Of a stretch of 64,000 nt of DNA, positions 37,020 to 45,655 are shown one piece after another. A model generated the notes under the pieces. It saw nothing but the letters and a program-made list of their open reading frames with translations, made no database searches and was not told the origin of the DNA. Position 1 is the stretch's first letter; each line of letters starts with the position of its first letter. The stretch comes from Arthrobacter sp. Soil736 (GTDB lineage: Bacteria; Actinomycetota; Actinomycetes; Actinomycetales; Micrococcaceae). The stretch covers positions 1,824 through 65,823 of the forward strand of contig NZ_LMSB01000005.1 in the NCBI RefSeq assembly GCF_001428005.1, in the 5' to 3' direction. A program made the translations under genes and the position numbers.

Positions 37020-37640
37020 ATGCAAACTCTGCGAATCTATGACGAGCCAGCCTTTAGAGCGAGGCTGGCTCAGCTGGACCACCGGGCAAAGATGGCCTTT
37101 TCGGCGGCCTGCGCTCAACGCTTGATGCCCTTGTTCATAAGATATGCGAAGAAGACTGGTACAGACGCCCAAGCCCAGCGGCTCCGGGAAATCCTATCGA
37201 CTGCCTGGGACGCCGCGTCAGGGGTTCCCGGCGACGTGAACGGGCTCGACGCCGAGGCGGCCGCTTTTGGGCCCTCAGACGACGCTGAATGGGTCTTTGA
37301 AATGGGTTACGCACAGAACGCAGCGGCCGCCGTGGCCTACGCAATCAGGACTTGCCTAAGTGATGACCCTCAAGAGGCGGCGTGGGCTGCAAGGCAGCTG
37401 TACGAGGCCGCAGAGTACGCCATCTCCCAGCCTGACCTGGACCAAGTCGAACTACATGTCCAAAAGGTTGGCGACTCCCTGAAAAGGAATGAAGCAGCCC
37501 TGGCATCCGACCTAGTCCAGACAGCCTTGGCCTTCTTGGACAGAGACCTGGTGGTTGTGGAATCTGCGCCACCCTCGTGGGAGGGTCTTCGGCAGCAATC
37601 AGTTTCGGAAGGCCTTTCATGGGCGGCTACGCTCCGCTAG
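37020..37640 (+). CDS. DUF416 (YjaG-like) protein
   Basis: The 206-aa protein shows the family opening AQLDHRAKMAFSAACAQRLMPLFIRYAKKTG, a middle AEWVFEMGYAQNAAAAVAYAIRTC and a C-terminal cytoplasmic helix. This matches DUF416/YjaG in order and length. The ATG at 37020 follows GGTGGTGATAAAG. No function is established for the family. Confidence 0.75.
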   Translation: MQTLRIYDEPAFRARLAQLDHRAKMAFSAACAQRLMPLFIRYAKKTGTDAQAQRLREILSTAWDAASGVPGDVNGLDAEAAAFGPSDDAEWVFEMGYAQNAAAAVAYAIRTCLSDDPQEAAWAARQLYEAAEYAISQPDLDQVELHVQKVGDSLKRNEAALASDLVQTALAFLDRDLVVVESAPPSWEGLRQQSVSEGLSWAATLR

Positions 37641-37764
37641 GAGCTGGCCGCGGAGGCGGCGGTATGGGTCTCCGCCTACGGGTCTTCGGACACAAGATCG
37701 CCGCGGCCGCTGGCTAAACGGATCAACCCCTTTGCAGGGCCGAATCCAAGACTGATCATTAGCT

Positions 37765-39717
37765 ATGGCTATGGGGACAGGCGGCTACCGCTTCAGCGGC
37801 AATGGAAGGAAGAAGCCAGGGCACGCCGAGGTTGATCGGCCGCCGGACCATGTAGTGGTTTTCGTCCACGGCATGGGGAAAGCGTTGAAAGGCGGCACGC
37901 TTCAGGAGTGGTCCCAGCCGCTAATGCAGAGCCTGTACGATCTCTCCGTCGACCTCGCCGGCGACCATGAGGACCCGCCGCTCATCATTGATAAGGCTCA
38001 CGCTGTCGGTGACGCGCCTGAGGTCTGGATCAGGGTACTCCGCGGATGTAAAGGAGACCGACGCCCGGACTACGTACGCATCCTCTTTACCGAGGCTTCC
38101 TGGGGTTCCGACTTCACGCCGGCTACTGCGACCTCCACGTATTGGTGGGCGTTTGCCACAGCCTGGCTCGTCTTCGACCGGTCCCTGGAGCTCGTCGGCT
38201 GGAATCTCTACCCTGGGGAGCGCAACCGGCGGAGCCTGAAGTGGATAGCGAAACGGGCTCTTCAGGTCGGCATATACGCGCTCGTTGCGGCGCTAGGCAT
38301 GATCCTTTTGATCGGAGCGTTGGTCGTGCTCCTGGTGCTCGTCATCCTGGCCCAGGTGCCCGGCGCCCGCCGGTGGCTGGGCAAACTCGTGACGTTGTTC
38401 GCGGATTTCCTCGGCGACCCCCAGGTCTGGAAACGCAAGCCCCTGCAGGCCGCAGCCATGCGGCAGAGGGTCAGCGACACGCTGGTGCGATGGGACCACG
38501 CTTCCGGCGTCGACGTAACTGTCGTGGCGCACAGTCAGGGAGCCGCCATCACCGGCCAGTTGCTCTTCCAGAACAAAGACCGGGCCCGCGCCACGAACTT
38601 CGTGAGCGTCGGCAGTGGCCTCAGCCTGTTGGGTTACGCCGAATGGGGCGGTCGCAGCGAGGACCCTGTGGCTGACTGGCTGGCCAACGCACGCCCGACT
38701 CGTTGGATCAACGTGTGGGGAAAGTTTGATTTCGTTCCCGCCGGACCGATAGGCACGAAGGCGTTGGGCGACGATCCTGTGTTCAAGAAGATCTTTGACC
38801 GGAAGAGCGCCGGCAACGGCGGCCCCGGCCCTGAGGAACACCCTGTCTACAACCGGTCGGCCCTCATCAAAGACCACATCGTGTACTCCAAGAACCGCAT
38901 CGAAGTGATTGACCCTATCGCAGCACTGATCCTGCTGCCGGCCAGACCAGAAGGCACTATCCAGTTCGGTCCTGATCCCGACGACAAACGCCTCCGGCCC
39001 CACCGGGTCATGGTCAAAAGCCTCGTCGTGACGAGACTCCTCGCTGCCATTTCGGGTGCCCTCTCGGCCCCCGCAATACTTTCCTGGCTATGGTCGCTGG
39101 GTTGGGCGAGAACGCTCGTACAGTGCGGCCCTCCTGACGCCGGCGAGGACCCCTGGTGGTCGTCGTGGCTGTGCTCAGGGCGCCGATACAGCTGGAGCCT
39201 CACACCGTCGGCGGACTGGTGGGTATTGGGTCTTACGTCACTTGTTCTTGCCGCTGTGCTGATCGGCATTCTGAACGGTCCCGTTTGGGGAGTTCTCCAC
39301 GGGCTGGTGGAGCGCCGCCGCAGGCCTCCCCGCAGGCGTATCGACGCCCGGGTGGCCCGCCTTCGCGCGCTGCTGGAACGGCTACGCGGGCGCCAGGTCA
39401 CCGAGAACACGGACCAGCGGGTCGGCGCCCCCTCCAGTCACCCATGGGTGAAGGTCATCGTGTACCTGATCACCGTGGCCATCCTGGCCGTGGTGGTTCC
39501 CGTCGTTCTCATCGGGCCAGACCTTATCTGGATCTTCATTTACGCCTTGTCCGCATCATTGTGGGCGGCTTGCTTTGCGGGTACCGGAATCACGCCGCTC
39601 GAAGCACGTTTCACGGACGACCGACCCGCGAAACGAGCTAGAGACTTCCGAGACCTGCTTGCTGTTCCACCGCACCGCGCCGACGGGACGCATGCCGGAA
39701 GCCGTCCGACAGCGTGA
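37765..39717 (+). CDS. Membrane-inserted lipase-like alpha/beta hydrolase
   Basis: This 650-aa protein has an oxyanion-type VHGMG at residues 34-38 and a serine-elbow motif VVAHSQG with Ser257. Between them is a long hydrophobic insertion at about 167-199. Two more membrane blocks lie near 485-505 and 564-600. The layout suggests a hydrolase domain on the cytoplasmic face of the membrane. A His/Asp partner is not obvious by eye. It lies in a variable region with decayed neighbours. The call rests on motifs only. Confidence 0.6.
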   Translation: MAMGTGGYRFSGNGRKKPGHAEVDRPPDHVVVFVHGMGKALKGGTLQEWSQPLMQSLYDLSVDLAGDHEDPPLIIDKAHAVGDAPEVWIRVLRGCKGDRRPDYVRILFTEASWGSDFTPATATSTYWWAFATAWLVFDRSLELVGWNLYPGERNRRSLKWIAKRALQVGIYALVAALGMILLIGALVVLLVLVILAQVPGARRWLGKLVTLFADFLGDPQVWKRKPLQAAAMRQRVSDTLVRWDHASGVDVTVVAHSQGAAITGQLLFQNKDRARATNFVSVGSGLSLLGYAEWGGRSEDPVADWLANARPTRWINVWGKFDFVPAGPIGTKALGDDPVFKKIFDRKSAGNGGPGPEEHPVYNRSALIKDHIVYSKNRIEVIDPIAALILLPARPEGTIQFGPDPDDKRLRPHRVMVKSLVVTRLLAAISGALSAPAILSWLWSLGWARTLVQCGPPDAGEDPWWSSWLCSGRRYSWSLTPSADWWVLGLTSLVLAAVLIGILNGPVWGVLHGLVERRRRPPRRRIDARVARLRALLERLRGRQVTENTDQRVGAPSSHPWVKVIVYLITVAILAVVVPVVLIGPDLIWIFIYALSASLWAACFAGTGITPLEARFTDDRPAKRARDFRDLLAVPPHRADGTHAGSRPTA

Positions 39718-40485
39718 TCAGTGGGCGCTAAACTCCCTGACGGTGGACTTTATGGCGTCCAAGGTTGCGACATCCTCCTGGACGGGTTCGCTCCGGGTGA
39801 TCGTCAGAGTCTGCACCATGTGGCGAAGATCGGCCCGTGTGATGACGTAGCTGTGCACGTCTACGCTCAGGGTCCCGGTAAAACCGGGGTCCTCCAGATT
39901 GGTCAAGGCCGCCTTCAGCTCGCCATCTGTATTGACCAGGGCCTGGCCAGCGTCCAGCTGCCAGTCGTCACGCCCTGGAAGTAGACAAAGGTCCCTGCCT
40001 CGCTATTCCGGGTCGGGCCAGAGGTGAACCGTGTGTCGAATTCACCGGCCAGGAACTCCGGGTCCGCAGCATTCAGGATTCCGAGCAGTTGCTGATGGTT
40101 CGGGATCACGTTTGCTCCGATTACTTGAATTTGCAGGGGACGGTTTTGTAGCACGTTGCCCGGTCAGATTGGACACTCCCAAGTATGCCGATTTGTCCTG
40201 TGGGCGTCTTCAGAGTGATCCCGTAGAGGTCCCAAAAGTACTTGGCGCCGTCGTAAGGGAGCTTGTTTCAGGCCTCCCCGTAGCGAGACTCCACGTTGGG
40301 GCCCCAGAACCGGGTGAAGAATGATGAGCCGTAGACGTCTCCGTAGGTGTAGACAGTGTCGTCGAACCAGAAGGGGTTGTCACGCCGGATGCGCATTCGC
40401 CATGTGGCGCTTACGGCCGTGCCCGAACTGTATGACCGGGCTGGCTGCTGCGCTCCGCAGCCGCTTCTTGTTTGGCGTCACTCAT
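39718..40485 (-). pseudogene. Decayed unknown gene with stops and frameshifts
   Basis: Minus-strand coding segments line up but change frame. The N-terminal segment is RDNPFWFDDTVYTYGDVYGS (near 40,360), continued by FFTRFWGPNVESRY, then an in-frame TGA (about 40,275), then KLPYDGAKYFWDLYGITLK, then IQVIGANVIPNHQQLLGILN in another frame, then a shift near 39,950 into DWQLDAGQALVNTDGELKAA and DPGFTGTLSVDVHSYVITRA, ending at 39718. At least two shifts and one stop break the gene. I do not recognise the family. Confidence 0.5.
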
Positions 40486-40750
40486 TGCTATGCGCGCAGC
40501 CGAGACCGGGGTAATGCTGTCCCGTCTGGAGGTCGAAGTCGACAGCGAATCCGACGACCGAGGGCTGCTGGGAGTGGGTCCCGATGTTCCGGCGGGAGCT
40601 TTGGTGATGCGCACCATGGTCCGTCTCGCTTTGGCAAATGCTGACGACGCGGCTCTCGGTGATCTCGTTCGCTGGGCTGATGAGCACTCTCCTGTGAATG
40701 ATGCCGTTCGTCGAGCGGTCCCCGTTGACCTTGCCATCGAGTTCGGCTAG
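40436..40750 (+). pseudogene. OsmC-family remnant, N-terminally truncated
   Basis: The C-terminal two thirds of an OsmC-like protein are read: AAASCLASLIAMRAAETG (with the family's central Cys), LEVEVDSESDDRGLLGVG, then LVRWADEHSPVNDAVRRAVPVDL (the late helix with the second Cys changed to Val/Asn context). The frame is closed by TGA at 40433, so the N-terminal strand domain is missing. A TTG at 40472 could still start a 92-aa product. The decayed gene at 39718 abuts it head to head, so a rearrangement joined the two. Confidence 0.65.
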
Positions 40751-41025
40751 CTGCTGGAGCCGCGCATTTGGTCAGCGAGGAGCCGCCGCACGAGCGACAG
40801 GCAGAGCCCCCAGCTGAACGGCTGCCCGGCCGCAACCAAGCCGTGGCGGCCGTCCGACCTGACGGAGTGCCTCAATGGCACGTTCAGCCACAACGAGGCC
40901 GCCGCAGAATGCACGCTCGAGCACATGCAGCCCGTAACCCGCACTGAGGCGCTGAGGTCGAAGCGAACGTTCATGGGAAGGCGTAGACGAGCACAATGGC
41001 GCAGCAGCCTCTCGGCGGCTGACAA
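40747..41025 (-). CDS. Doubtful small ORF, 92 aa
   Basis: The translation (SAAERLLRHCARLRLPMNVRFDL..., ending LVRRLLADQMRG) has partial coding character, but an overlapping frame on the same strand is equally plausible. Both may be pieces of a decayed gene. It overlaps the OsmC remnant's stop tail to tail. I cannot name a family. Confidence 0.25.
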   Translation of the reverse strand: MSAAERLLRHCARLRLPMNVRFDLSASVRVTGCMCSSVHSAAASLWLNVPLRHSVRSDGRHGLVAAGQPFSWGLCLSLVRRLLADQMRGSSS

Positions 41026-41150
41026 GAGCGCCTCGTCCTAGACCCTCCAGATGTGGCTTTGAAAGTTCCCGTGTTATCCCTTGACTGCTGGTGTTTCTGT
41101 CGTCAAAACACGGGCAAAACACGGAGTTGTGTCGAGTTTCGGCAAAGAAA

Positions 41151-41190
41151 AACCGCTAGAACTGGGCTATAGCCCTTTGTTCTAGCGGTT
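41151..41190 (-). terminator. Terminator of tRNA-Ala copy 1
   Basis: AACCGCTAGAAC and GTTCTAGCGGTT form a perfect 12-bp stem just after the tRNA 3' end, followed on the minus strand by TTTCTTT. Confidence 0.85.
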
Positions 41191-41193
41191 TCT

Positions 41194-41269
41194 TGGTGGA
41201 GCTGAGGGGACTCGAACCCCTGACCCCCTGCATGCCATGCAGGTGCGCTACCAGCTGCGCCACAGCCCC
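41194..41269 (-). tRNA. tRNA-Ala (anticodon GGC), copy 1
   Basis: Read on the minus strand, the 76-nt cloverleaf begins GGGGCTGTGGCGCAGCTGG, has the anticodon stem CCTGC/GCAGG with loop ATGGCAT (GGC), the TTCGAGTCC T-loop and an encoded CCA end. It is identical to the copy at 42677. It decodes GCC/GCU alanine codons. Confidence 0.97.
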
Positions 41270-42025
41270 AAACCGTTTCCGCCGGGAGTATTTGCGTTTC
41301 CCGGAAGCAACCTGACTAGCGTAATCCACAATTGGGCCGGAAGCGAATCGGCGGACTGTGGCGTACGCCACGTGTGACGCCGCCGCAGTGCCGGCATAAA
41401 AAATCGGAGGTGCTGAGATCACGCCGACCCTGTTTTGAGGGCTGCTCTTACCGGCCATATACGCGCTTTCGCCCGCTGTTTTCGCGCGCAAGTTAGGACG
41501 ATAATAGGAAGTGATCACCGGGGCTGGGCCGGCGGCGGTGCCGCCTGTCTGAGACCCGGGTGGCTCCCCCAGCCGCCGCCGTCCCTTATCAGCGGACTGC
41601 CTCTCCGATAATGTGCGGCGCCCCCTGGGCGCATTGCCAGACCGTCCTTGCGGTGCTAAAACGGCCTTATGGGCAGGCTTACACCACATGTAGCCCGGCC
41701 CCGCAGGATGAACAGGAGATCACGAGAGTCGGCATAGATCGCCTTATGGACCGGAAGGGATGCCGGGACACGCTAAGGCTGCCTATTGGGCGGTGGGCTT
41801 GTACAGAACGCCAAGGCGCATTGTCGCGCAACTGCAGCAGTCAGCGCACGGATGTCCCTCCCGCAAAGGTCCCCGGTCGCAGATGCGGCCGGGGACCACC
41901 TACGCCAGCCCACCTCGCCCAGTTCACGGAAGTCCCTGGGTGGTAGGCCCTGCGCCTCGTGCCCTGATGAGAACCTGCCGCCTCAGGCGCCTACGCTCCT
42001 GGATCTGCGACGCCCGGGACGGGCC
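41270..42025. other. Segment between tRNA copies without a supported gene
   Basis: About 750 bp with only short, irregular open frames. The one clear structure is a 9-bp hairpin, GGTCCCCGG/CCGGGGACC, at 41868-41897, which could terminate the minus-strand membrane protein gene upstream of it. Confidence 0.45.
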
Positions 42026-42352
42026 TCAAAGTGTGTCTGAACTGCGGTTGATGCTGACGACCCGGATAACGACTGCGGCCAGGACCAAGACGACACCAAG
42101 GGCGATGAGGCCCCACGTCGGAATCGACGCGGAATCGATATTCCGATAACACTCCGCCGCGGCCCTGGAGCCGCGCCGGAGGGAGTCGAAGATCTCAGCC
42201 GAGCGACTTTGTGGCAGCAGCGGGCTGCCACAAAGCGGTCCCGTCTTCTGCAAACCGACGATGATCCCGATGATCAGCACTGAGAATCCAGCGACGATCA
42301 TCCAGATCCAGCCGCGCCGCGTCCTGAGGTCCAGCCGTTCGGCACCGTCCAT
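42026..42352 (-). CDS. Small two-helix membrane protein, 108 aa
   Basis: The ATG at 42352 has an AGGGGGAG ribosome site. The product has two transmembrane helices, WIWMIVAGFSVLIIGIIVGL near the N-terminus and GLIALGVVLVLAAVVIRVV near the C-terminus, with a short external loop containing two Cys. It is the only supported gene between the two tRNA-Ala copies. The function is unknown. Confidence 0.65.
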   Translation of the reverse strand: MDGAERLDLRTRRGWIWMIVAGFSVLIIGIIVGLQKTGPLCGSPLLPQSRSAEIFDSLRRGSRAAAECYRNIDSASIPTWGLIALGVVLVLAAVVIRVVSINRSSDTL

Positions 42353-42633
42353 GTCTCCCCCTTTGAAAACGCACCTGATGCAGGGAATCATATCGGCACC
42401 GGGGCGCTGCGCTAATTGGGGCAGGCAAGCCCTCGTCCACACCTCGAATATGCGGGTTCTGCCGAACGGCTGGCTGCTTCGACACCCAAGAACATATTGG
42501 CAGGGATCTGCACCGTCTCCCCCGGAGATCGAGTCAAAGTGGTCGTAAGCGGACCACAAAGGGTTAACTTCCCCTCCTGGGGTTCAGCTGACTGAGCGGG
42601 CACTTTCATGGCGTCGAGTTTCGGCAAAGAAAA

Positions 42634-42673
42634 AACCGCCAGAACCGGGTTGCATTCCCTAGTTCTGGCGGTT
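42634..42673 (-). terminator. Terminator of tRNA-Ala copy 2
   Basis: AACCGCCAGAAC and GTTCTGGCGGTT form a 12-bp stem with a 16-nt loop, followed by TTTTTTCTTTGCC on the minus strand. Paired changes relative to copy 1 keep the stem intact. Confidence 0.85.
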
Positions 42674-42676
42674 CCT

Positions 42677-42752
42677 TGGTGGAGCTGAGGGGACTCGAAC
42701 CCCTGACCCCCTGCATGCCATGCAGGTGCGCTACCAGCTGCGCCACAGCCCC
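42677..42752 (-). tRNA. tRNA-Ala (anticodon GGC), copy 2
   Basis: This 76-nt gene has the same sequence as copy 1, including anticodon GGC and encoded CCA. It lies 142 bp downstream of rsfS on the same strand. Confidence 0.97.
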
Positions 42753-42894
42753 TTATTTTCGCCGCTTCGGCGCCTTTGGCTTTCACCTCCGGCCCCGTAC
42801 TTCTTTCCGGATCTCTCCGAAGCAACTCAAATATCTTAGAACAGCGATTCCGAAAATTCCAAATCGGGCATATTCGGTGCCGTTCGCTGCTGGC

Positions 42895-43296
42895 CTACTC
42901 CTGCTCGGAGGTAGCGGTGGCCTTTGCCGACGCGTCGTCGCCAAGCTGCAGGTCCACCACTGGGCAGTCCTTCCAGAGCCGCTCGAGGGCGTAGAAGACG
43001 CGGTCTTCCTCGTGCTGGACGTGGATCACGACGTCGGAGTAGTCAAGCAGGACCCAGCGGCCGGCCGAACGGCCTTCCCGGCGGACGGGGCGCAGGTCTT
43101 CCTTGATGAGCTCCTCTTCGATGCCGTCGACGATCGCGTTGACCTGGCGTTCGCTCGGTGCGGACGCAATCAGGAAGACGTCTGCCAACGCAAGGCGTTC
43201 GCTGACATCAAGGGCGACGATGTCCTGGGCAATCTTGTCGGCCGCCGCCCTCGCTGCGTGTCGGGCTGTGGCGATGGATGAATCAGATGCAGTCAC
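42895..43296 (-). CDS. rsfS: Ribosomal silencing factor RsfS
   Basis: This 133-aa protein binds ribosomal protein L14 and blocks subunit joining in starvation. Motifs are DIVALDVSERLALADVFLIASAPSERQVNAIVDGIEE, then GRWVLLDYSDVVIHVQHEEDRVFYALERLWKD. The GTG at 43296 has AAGGAG 5 nt upstream. It follows the membrane protein gene and nadD, as is usual for this cluster. Confidence 0.95.
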   Translation of the reverse strand: MTASDSSIATARHAARAAADKIAQDIVALDVSERLALADVFLIASAPSERQVNAIVDGIEEELIKEDLRPVRREGRSAGRWVLLDYSDVVIHVQHEEDRVFYALERLWKDCPVVDLQLGDDASAKATATSEQE

Positions 43297-43343
43297 GGGA
43301 CTCCTTGTAGTGGTGTAAAACCTGTGGTGGAACTTTGCTGAAG

Positions 43344-44672
43344 TCAGCGCGAGAGACCGCTGATAATCATGATGACGCCGGCGATGAGGGCGATGACCCC
43401 CAGGGCCAGCACGCCCACCTGGAGAAGCCTTAGCCGGTGGGCACGGCCGAGGCCGGCGGTGGAAGCGTCCAGGGGGTCCAGGCCGTACGCGGACTTCGCG
43501 GCCACGGGCGGGAGGGCGGTGACATCCTCGGTGGCCTCTGCGTCCCACGGTACGTTCCCGTGCGGAACTGCCTGGGTTCCGGCTGCGGCCCGCGCGGCGG
43601 CCTCGGCGCGGGCAATGACCCGCGACCTGCCGGTTGACGGAGCGGTGCCGGCTGAGCGGGCTGCTTTGGACGGTCGTTTGCCCCGTGCCGGCATACGCGG
43701 TCCGGGGCTGGTCACGAGCGGAACGTACGAGGTGGCCGGACGCTTCATGACCGGACGGTCAACGCCCGGCACCTGGACAAACTCCAGCGGCGTCACCATG
43801 GCGAGGTTGCTGGCGGTGGACGGGCCGTTGTGCGAAGGCTGTGCCGGCGTGTTCTGTTCGGCCAGTTTCTGTTTGGCCATGGCCCGCTTGTTGAGCACGG
43901 CGGCCCGTTCAGCGAGGGCAATCTGCTCCGCCAGAATCTCCGGGTCCACGGCCTCGGGGTCCGTGGCCGCGATGTGCTCCATCTTGGCGAGCTGGTTCTT
44001 GGCCTGCTCGGCAATGAGGGCGCGTGCCTCGAGCGCCTGTTCGACGGTCATGCCGTGGGGCAGTTCTCCGCCCGTCCCTCCAACCGTCGTCCCGGCCTCA
44101 TCGGCGGGCGCGCGTCCACCGGCGGAAGTGGGGGCATCGTCAGGCTGCTGGACAGGATTGCCTGCCGACGCCGGGGCCTTCTTGGGTTCCGCGCCAGGTT
44201 GCGCGGGCGCAGCATTAGGACCGTCTGCTGCAGGCGGGACCACGGCCATGGCCGAGGTGACGGCCTGTTCCTTAAGCTGCATCAGCCGGAGCTGGCGGCG
44301 CGTGGGCGGCCCGCCTCCGGATAGCTGCTCTTCCTTTTCCGCCAGTTGTTTGATGGTTCGCAGCGCTGCACGGTCCCGGGCCCTGATCTGGGAGGAACGC
44401 TCGGCAGCGGAGCCGAACGGTACGGTATCCACGGGGCCGGGAGCAACCCGGCGGACACGCCCGGCGGCGTTGCCGGGGCTGGAGCTGCTGCCCGGGCGTG
44501 AGGCCTCGCCGGTGCGTGGAGCATCAGCCTTGCCGGTATTGGCCGGCTGTTTCGAGGCAGGGCCTACCTCGCCGGCAGCACTGGTGCCGGCGTCCTGGTT
44601 CTTGCCCAGGGCTTCATCTCTGGCCTTCCGTAGTTCACGGCGGCTGCGGACGGGTGGCTGTTCCTGACTCAT
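43344..44672 (-). CDS. Low-complexity protein with C-terminal membrane helix
   Basis: This 442-aa protein has a basic N-terminus (RSRRELRKARDEA), a long Ala/Pro/Gly-rich disordered region with a short coiled-coil stretch (QALEARALIAEQAKNQLAKME, about 215-235), and one C-terminal transmembrane helix (LLQVGVLALGVIALIAGVIMII). It lies between nadD and rsfS, 8 bp after nadD's stop. It appears to be a genus-type hypothetical protein. The function is unknown. Confidence 0.7.
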   Translation of the reverse strand: MSQEQPPVRSRRELRKARDEALGKNQDAGTSAAGEVGPASKQPANTGKADAPRTGEASRPGSSSSPGNAAGRVRRVAPGPVDTVPFGSAAERSSQIRARDRAALRTIKQLAEKEEQLSGGGPPTRRQLRLMQLKEQAVTSAMAVVPPAADGPNAAPAQPGAEPKKAPASAGNPVQQPDDAPTSAGGRAPADEAGTTVGGTGGELPHGMTVEQALEARALIAEQAKNQLAKMEHIAATDPEAVDPEILAEQIALAERAAVLNKRAMAKQKLAEQNTPAQPSHNGPSTASNLAMVTPLEFVQVPGVDRPVMKRPATSYVPLVTSPGPRMPARGKRPSKAARSAGTAPSTGRSRVIARAEAAARAAAGTQAVPHGNVPWDAEATEDVTALPPVAAKSAYGLDPLDASTAGLGRAHRLRLLQVGVLALGVIALIAGVIMIISGLSR

Positions 44673-44679
44673 CTAAAAC

Positions 44680-45339
44680 TCATTCAGTGCTGGCTGGATC
44701 GTCTGTCTCGGTAAGCTCGGAGTTGCTGTTCTGGGCCGGCGGAGCGGCGTAGAGTCCATATTTCGCGATGTACTGGACCACCCCATCCGGCACGAGGTAC
44801 CAGACGGGATTGTTGGCGGCCACGCGGGCGCGGCAGTCGGTTGATGAGATCGCCATGGCTGGCACCTCGAGGAGGCTGACGTCCTTCCGGCCCATGCCGT
44901 CCAGTTCGTGGCCCGGCCGGGTGACCCCAACGAAGTGTGCCAGGGACCAGAGCTCGTCGATGTCTTTCCACGACAGGATCTGCGCCAGAGCGTCCGCTCC
45001 GGTGATGAAGAACAGATCGGCATCGGGCCGCTGGGTGCGCAGGTCACGCAGCGTGTCTATGGTGTACGTGGGACCCGGGCGGTCGACGTCGACCCTGCTG
45101 ACCGTGAACCGCGGATTCGACGCCGTGGCGATCACCGTCATGAGATAGCGGTGCTCCGGTTCGCTGACCTTCTTGCTCGACTTCTGCCATGGCTGGCCCG
45201 TGGGAACGAACACCACCTCGTCCAGTCCGAACTTCGCGGCCACCTCGCTGGCGGCAACGAGGTGACCGTGGTGAATGGGATCGAAGGTACCACCCATCAC
45301 GCCCAGCCGCAGCCGGCGCTCCGAACCGTGGTGGCGCAA
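44680..45339 (-). CDS. nadD: Nicotinate-nucleotide adenylyltransferase
   Basis: This enzyme makes deamido-NAD from NaMN and ATP. It shows [12 protein letters not shown] (the nucleotidyltransferase HxGH motif), the TYTIDTL and FFITGADAL blocks, and the late ISST motif. The frame is open far upstream, into the previous gene. I place the start at the TTG at 45339 because a small ORF ends at 45353; a GTG at 45300, two residues before the domain, is the alternative. No good ribosome site is seen for either, which suggests coupling to the upstream gene. Confidence 0.92.
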   Translation of the reverse strand: MRHHGSERRLRLGVMGGTFDPIHHGHLVAASEVAAKFGLDEVVFVPTGQPWQKSSKKVSEPEHRYLMTVIATASNPRFTVSRVDVDRPGPTYTIDTLRDLRTQRPDADLFFITGADALAQILSWKDIDELWSLAHFVGVTRPGHELDGMGRKDVSLLEVPAMAISSTDCRARVAANNPVWYLVPDGVVQYIAKYGLYAAPPAQNSNSELTETDDPASTE

Positions 45340-45352
45340 TGCGGCGGGAATG

Positions 45353-45577
45353 TTAGTGGCCCTGGCCGTGATCGTGCTTGTTGGGGTGCTGGCGGTGCGG
45401 GTCCGAATGCTCGTCAACTGCCGAGTGGCGGTTGCCCATGTTCGTGTAGGACAGCGTGATGAACATGAGGACCAGCAGGATGGCAAAGATCGACACGCCA
45501 AAGACCCATGGCGCAGCCCAGAGCGGAGCCCTTTCTTCGTGTTCGGCAACGGACGCAGCTATCTGCTGGAGCAGCAT
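45353..45577 (-). CDS. Small membrane protein upstream of nadD, 74 aa
   Basis: It has a single transmembrane helix ([23 protein letters not shown]) and a His/Asp/Asn-rich hydrophilic tail that could bind metal. The ATG has an AGGGGAG ribosome site. Its stop is 13 bp before the nadD start, so the two are likely coupled. The function is unknown. Confidence 0.75.
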   Translation of the reverse strand: MLLQQIAASVAEHEERAPLWAAPWVFGVSIFAILLVLMFITLSYTNMGNRHSAVDEHSDPHRQHPNKHDHGQGH

Positions 45578-45605
45578 GTTCTCCCCTAGGATTAAAAGGA
45601 TGACG

Positions 45606-45625
45606 ACGGCGGAAATTCCCGCCGT
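45606..45625 (-). terminator. Terminator after proA
   Basis: ACGGCGG and CCGCCGT form a 7-bp stem around AAATTC, 31 bp after the proA stop on the minus strand, with TTTT about 10 nt further on. A second hairpin, CCGCGT/ACGCGG, overlaps the proA stop (45648-45665). Confidence 0.5.
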
Positions 45626-45655
45626 TCAGGACTTCTGTTCTATGTTACCGCGTTG

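Larger units (their letters stand above)
41131..41269. repeat. Direct repeat copy 1: tRNA-Ala, terminator and flank
   Basis: This 139-bp block (GTCGAGTTTCGGCAAAG, terminator, tRNA) recurs at 42613-42752. The tRNA parts are identical and the flanks are about 85-90% identical. Sequence outside the block differs. Confidence 0.85.
42613..42752. repeat. Direct repeat copy 2: tRNA-Ala, terminator and flank
   Basis: This is the second 140-bp copy of the block at 41131-41269, in the same orientation and 1.48 kb away. It lies next to the core gene rsfS and is probably the ancestral site. Confidence 0.85.

Noticed and set aside
41156..41689. 177-aa minus-strand frame crossing a tRNA
   Set aside because: It contains the well-known false VAQLVAHLHGMQGVRGSSPLSS translation of a tRNA gene.
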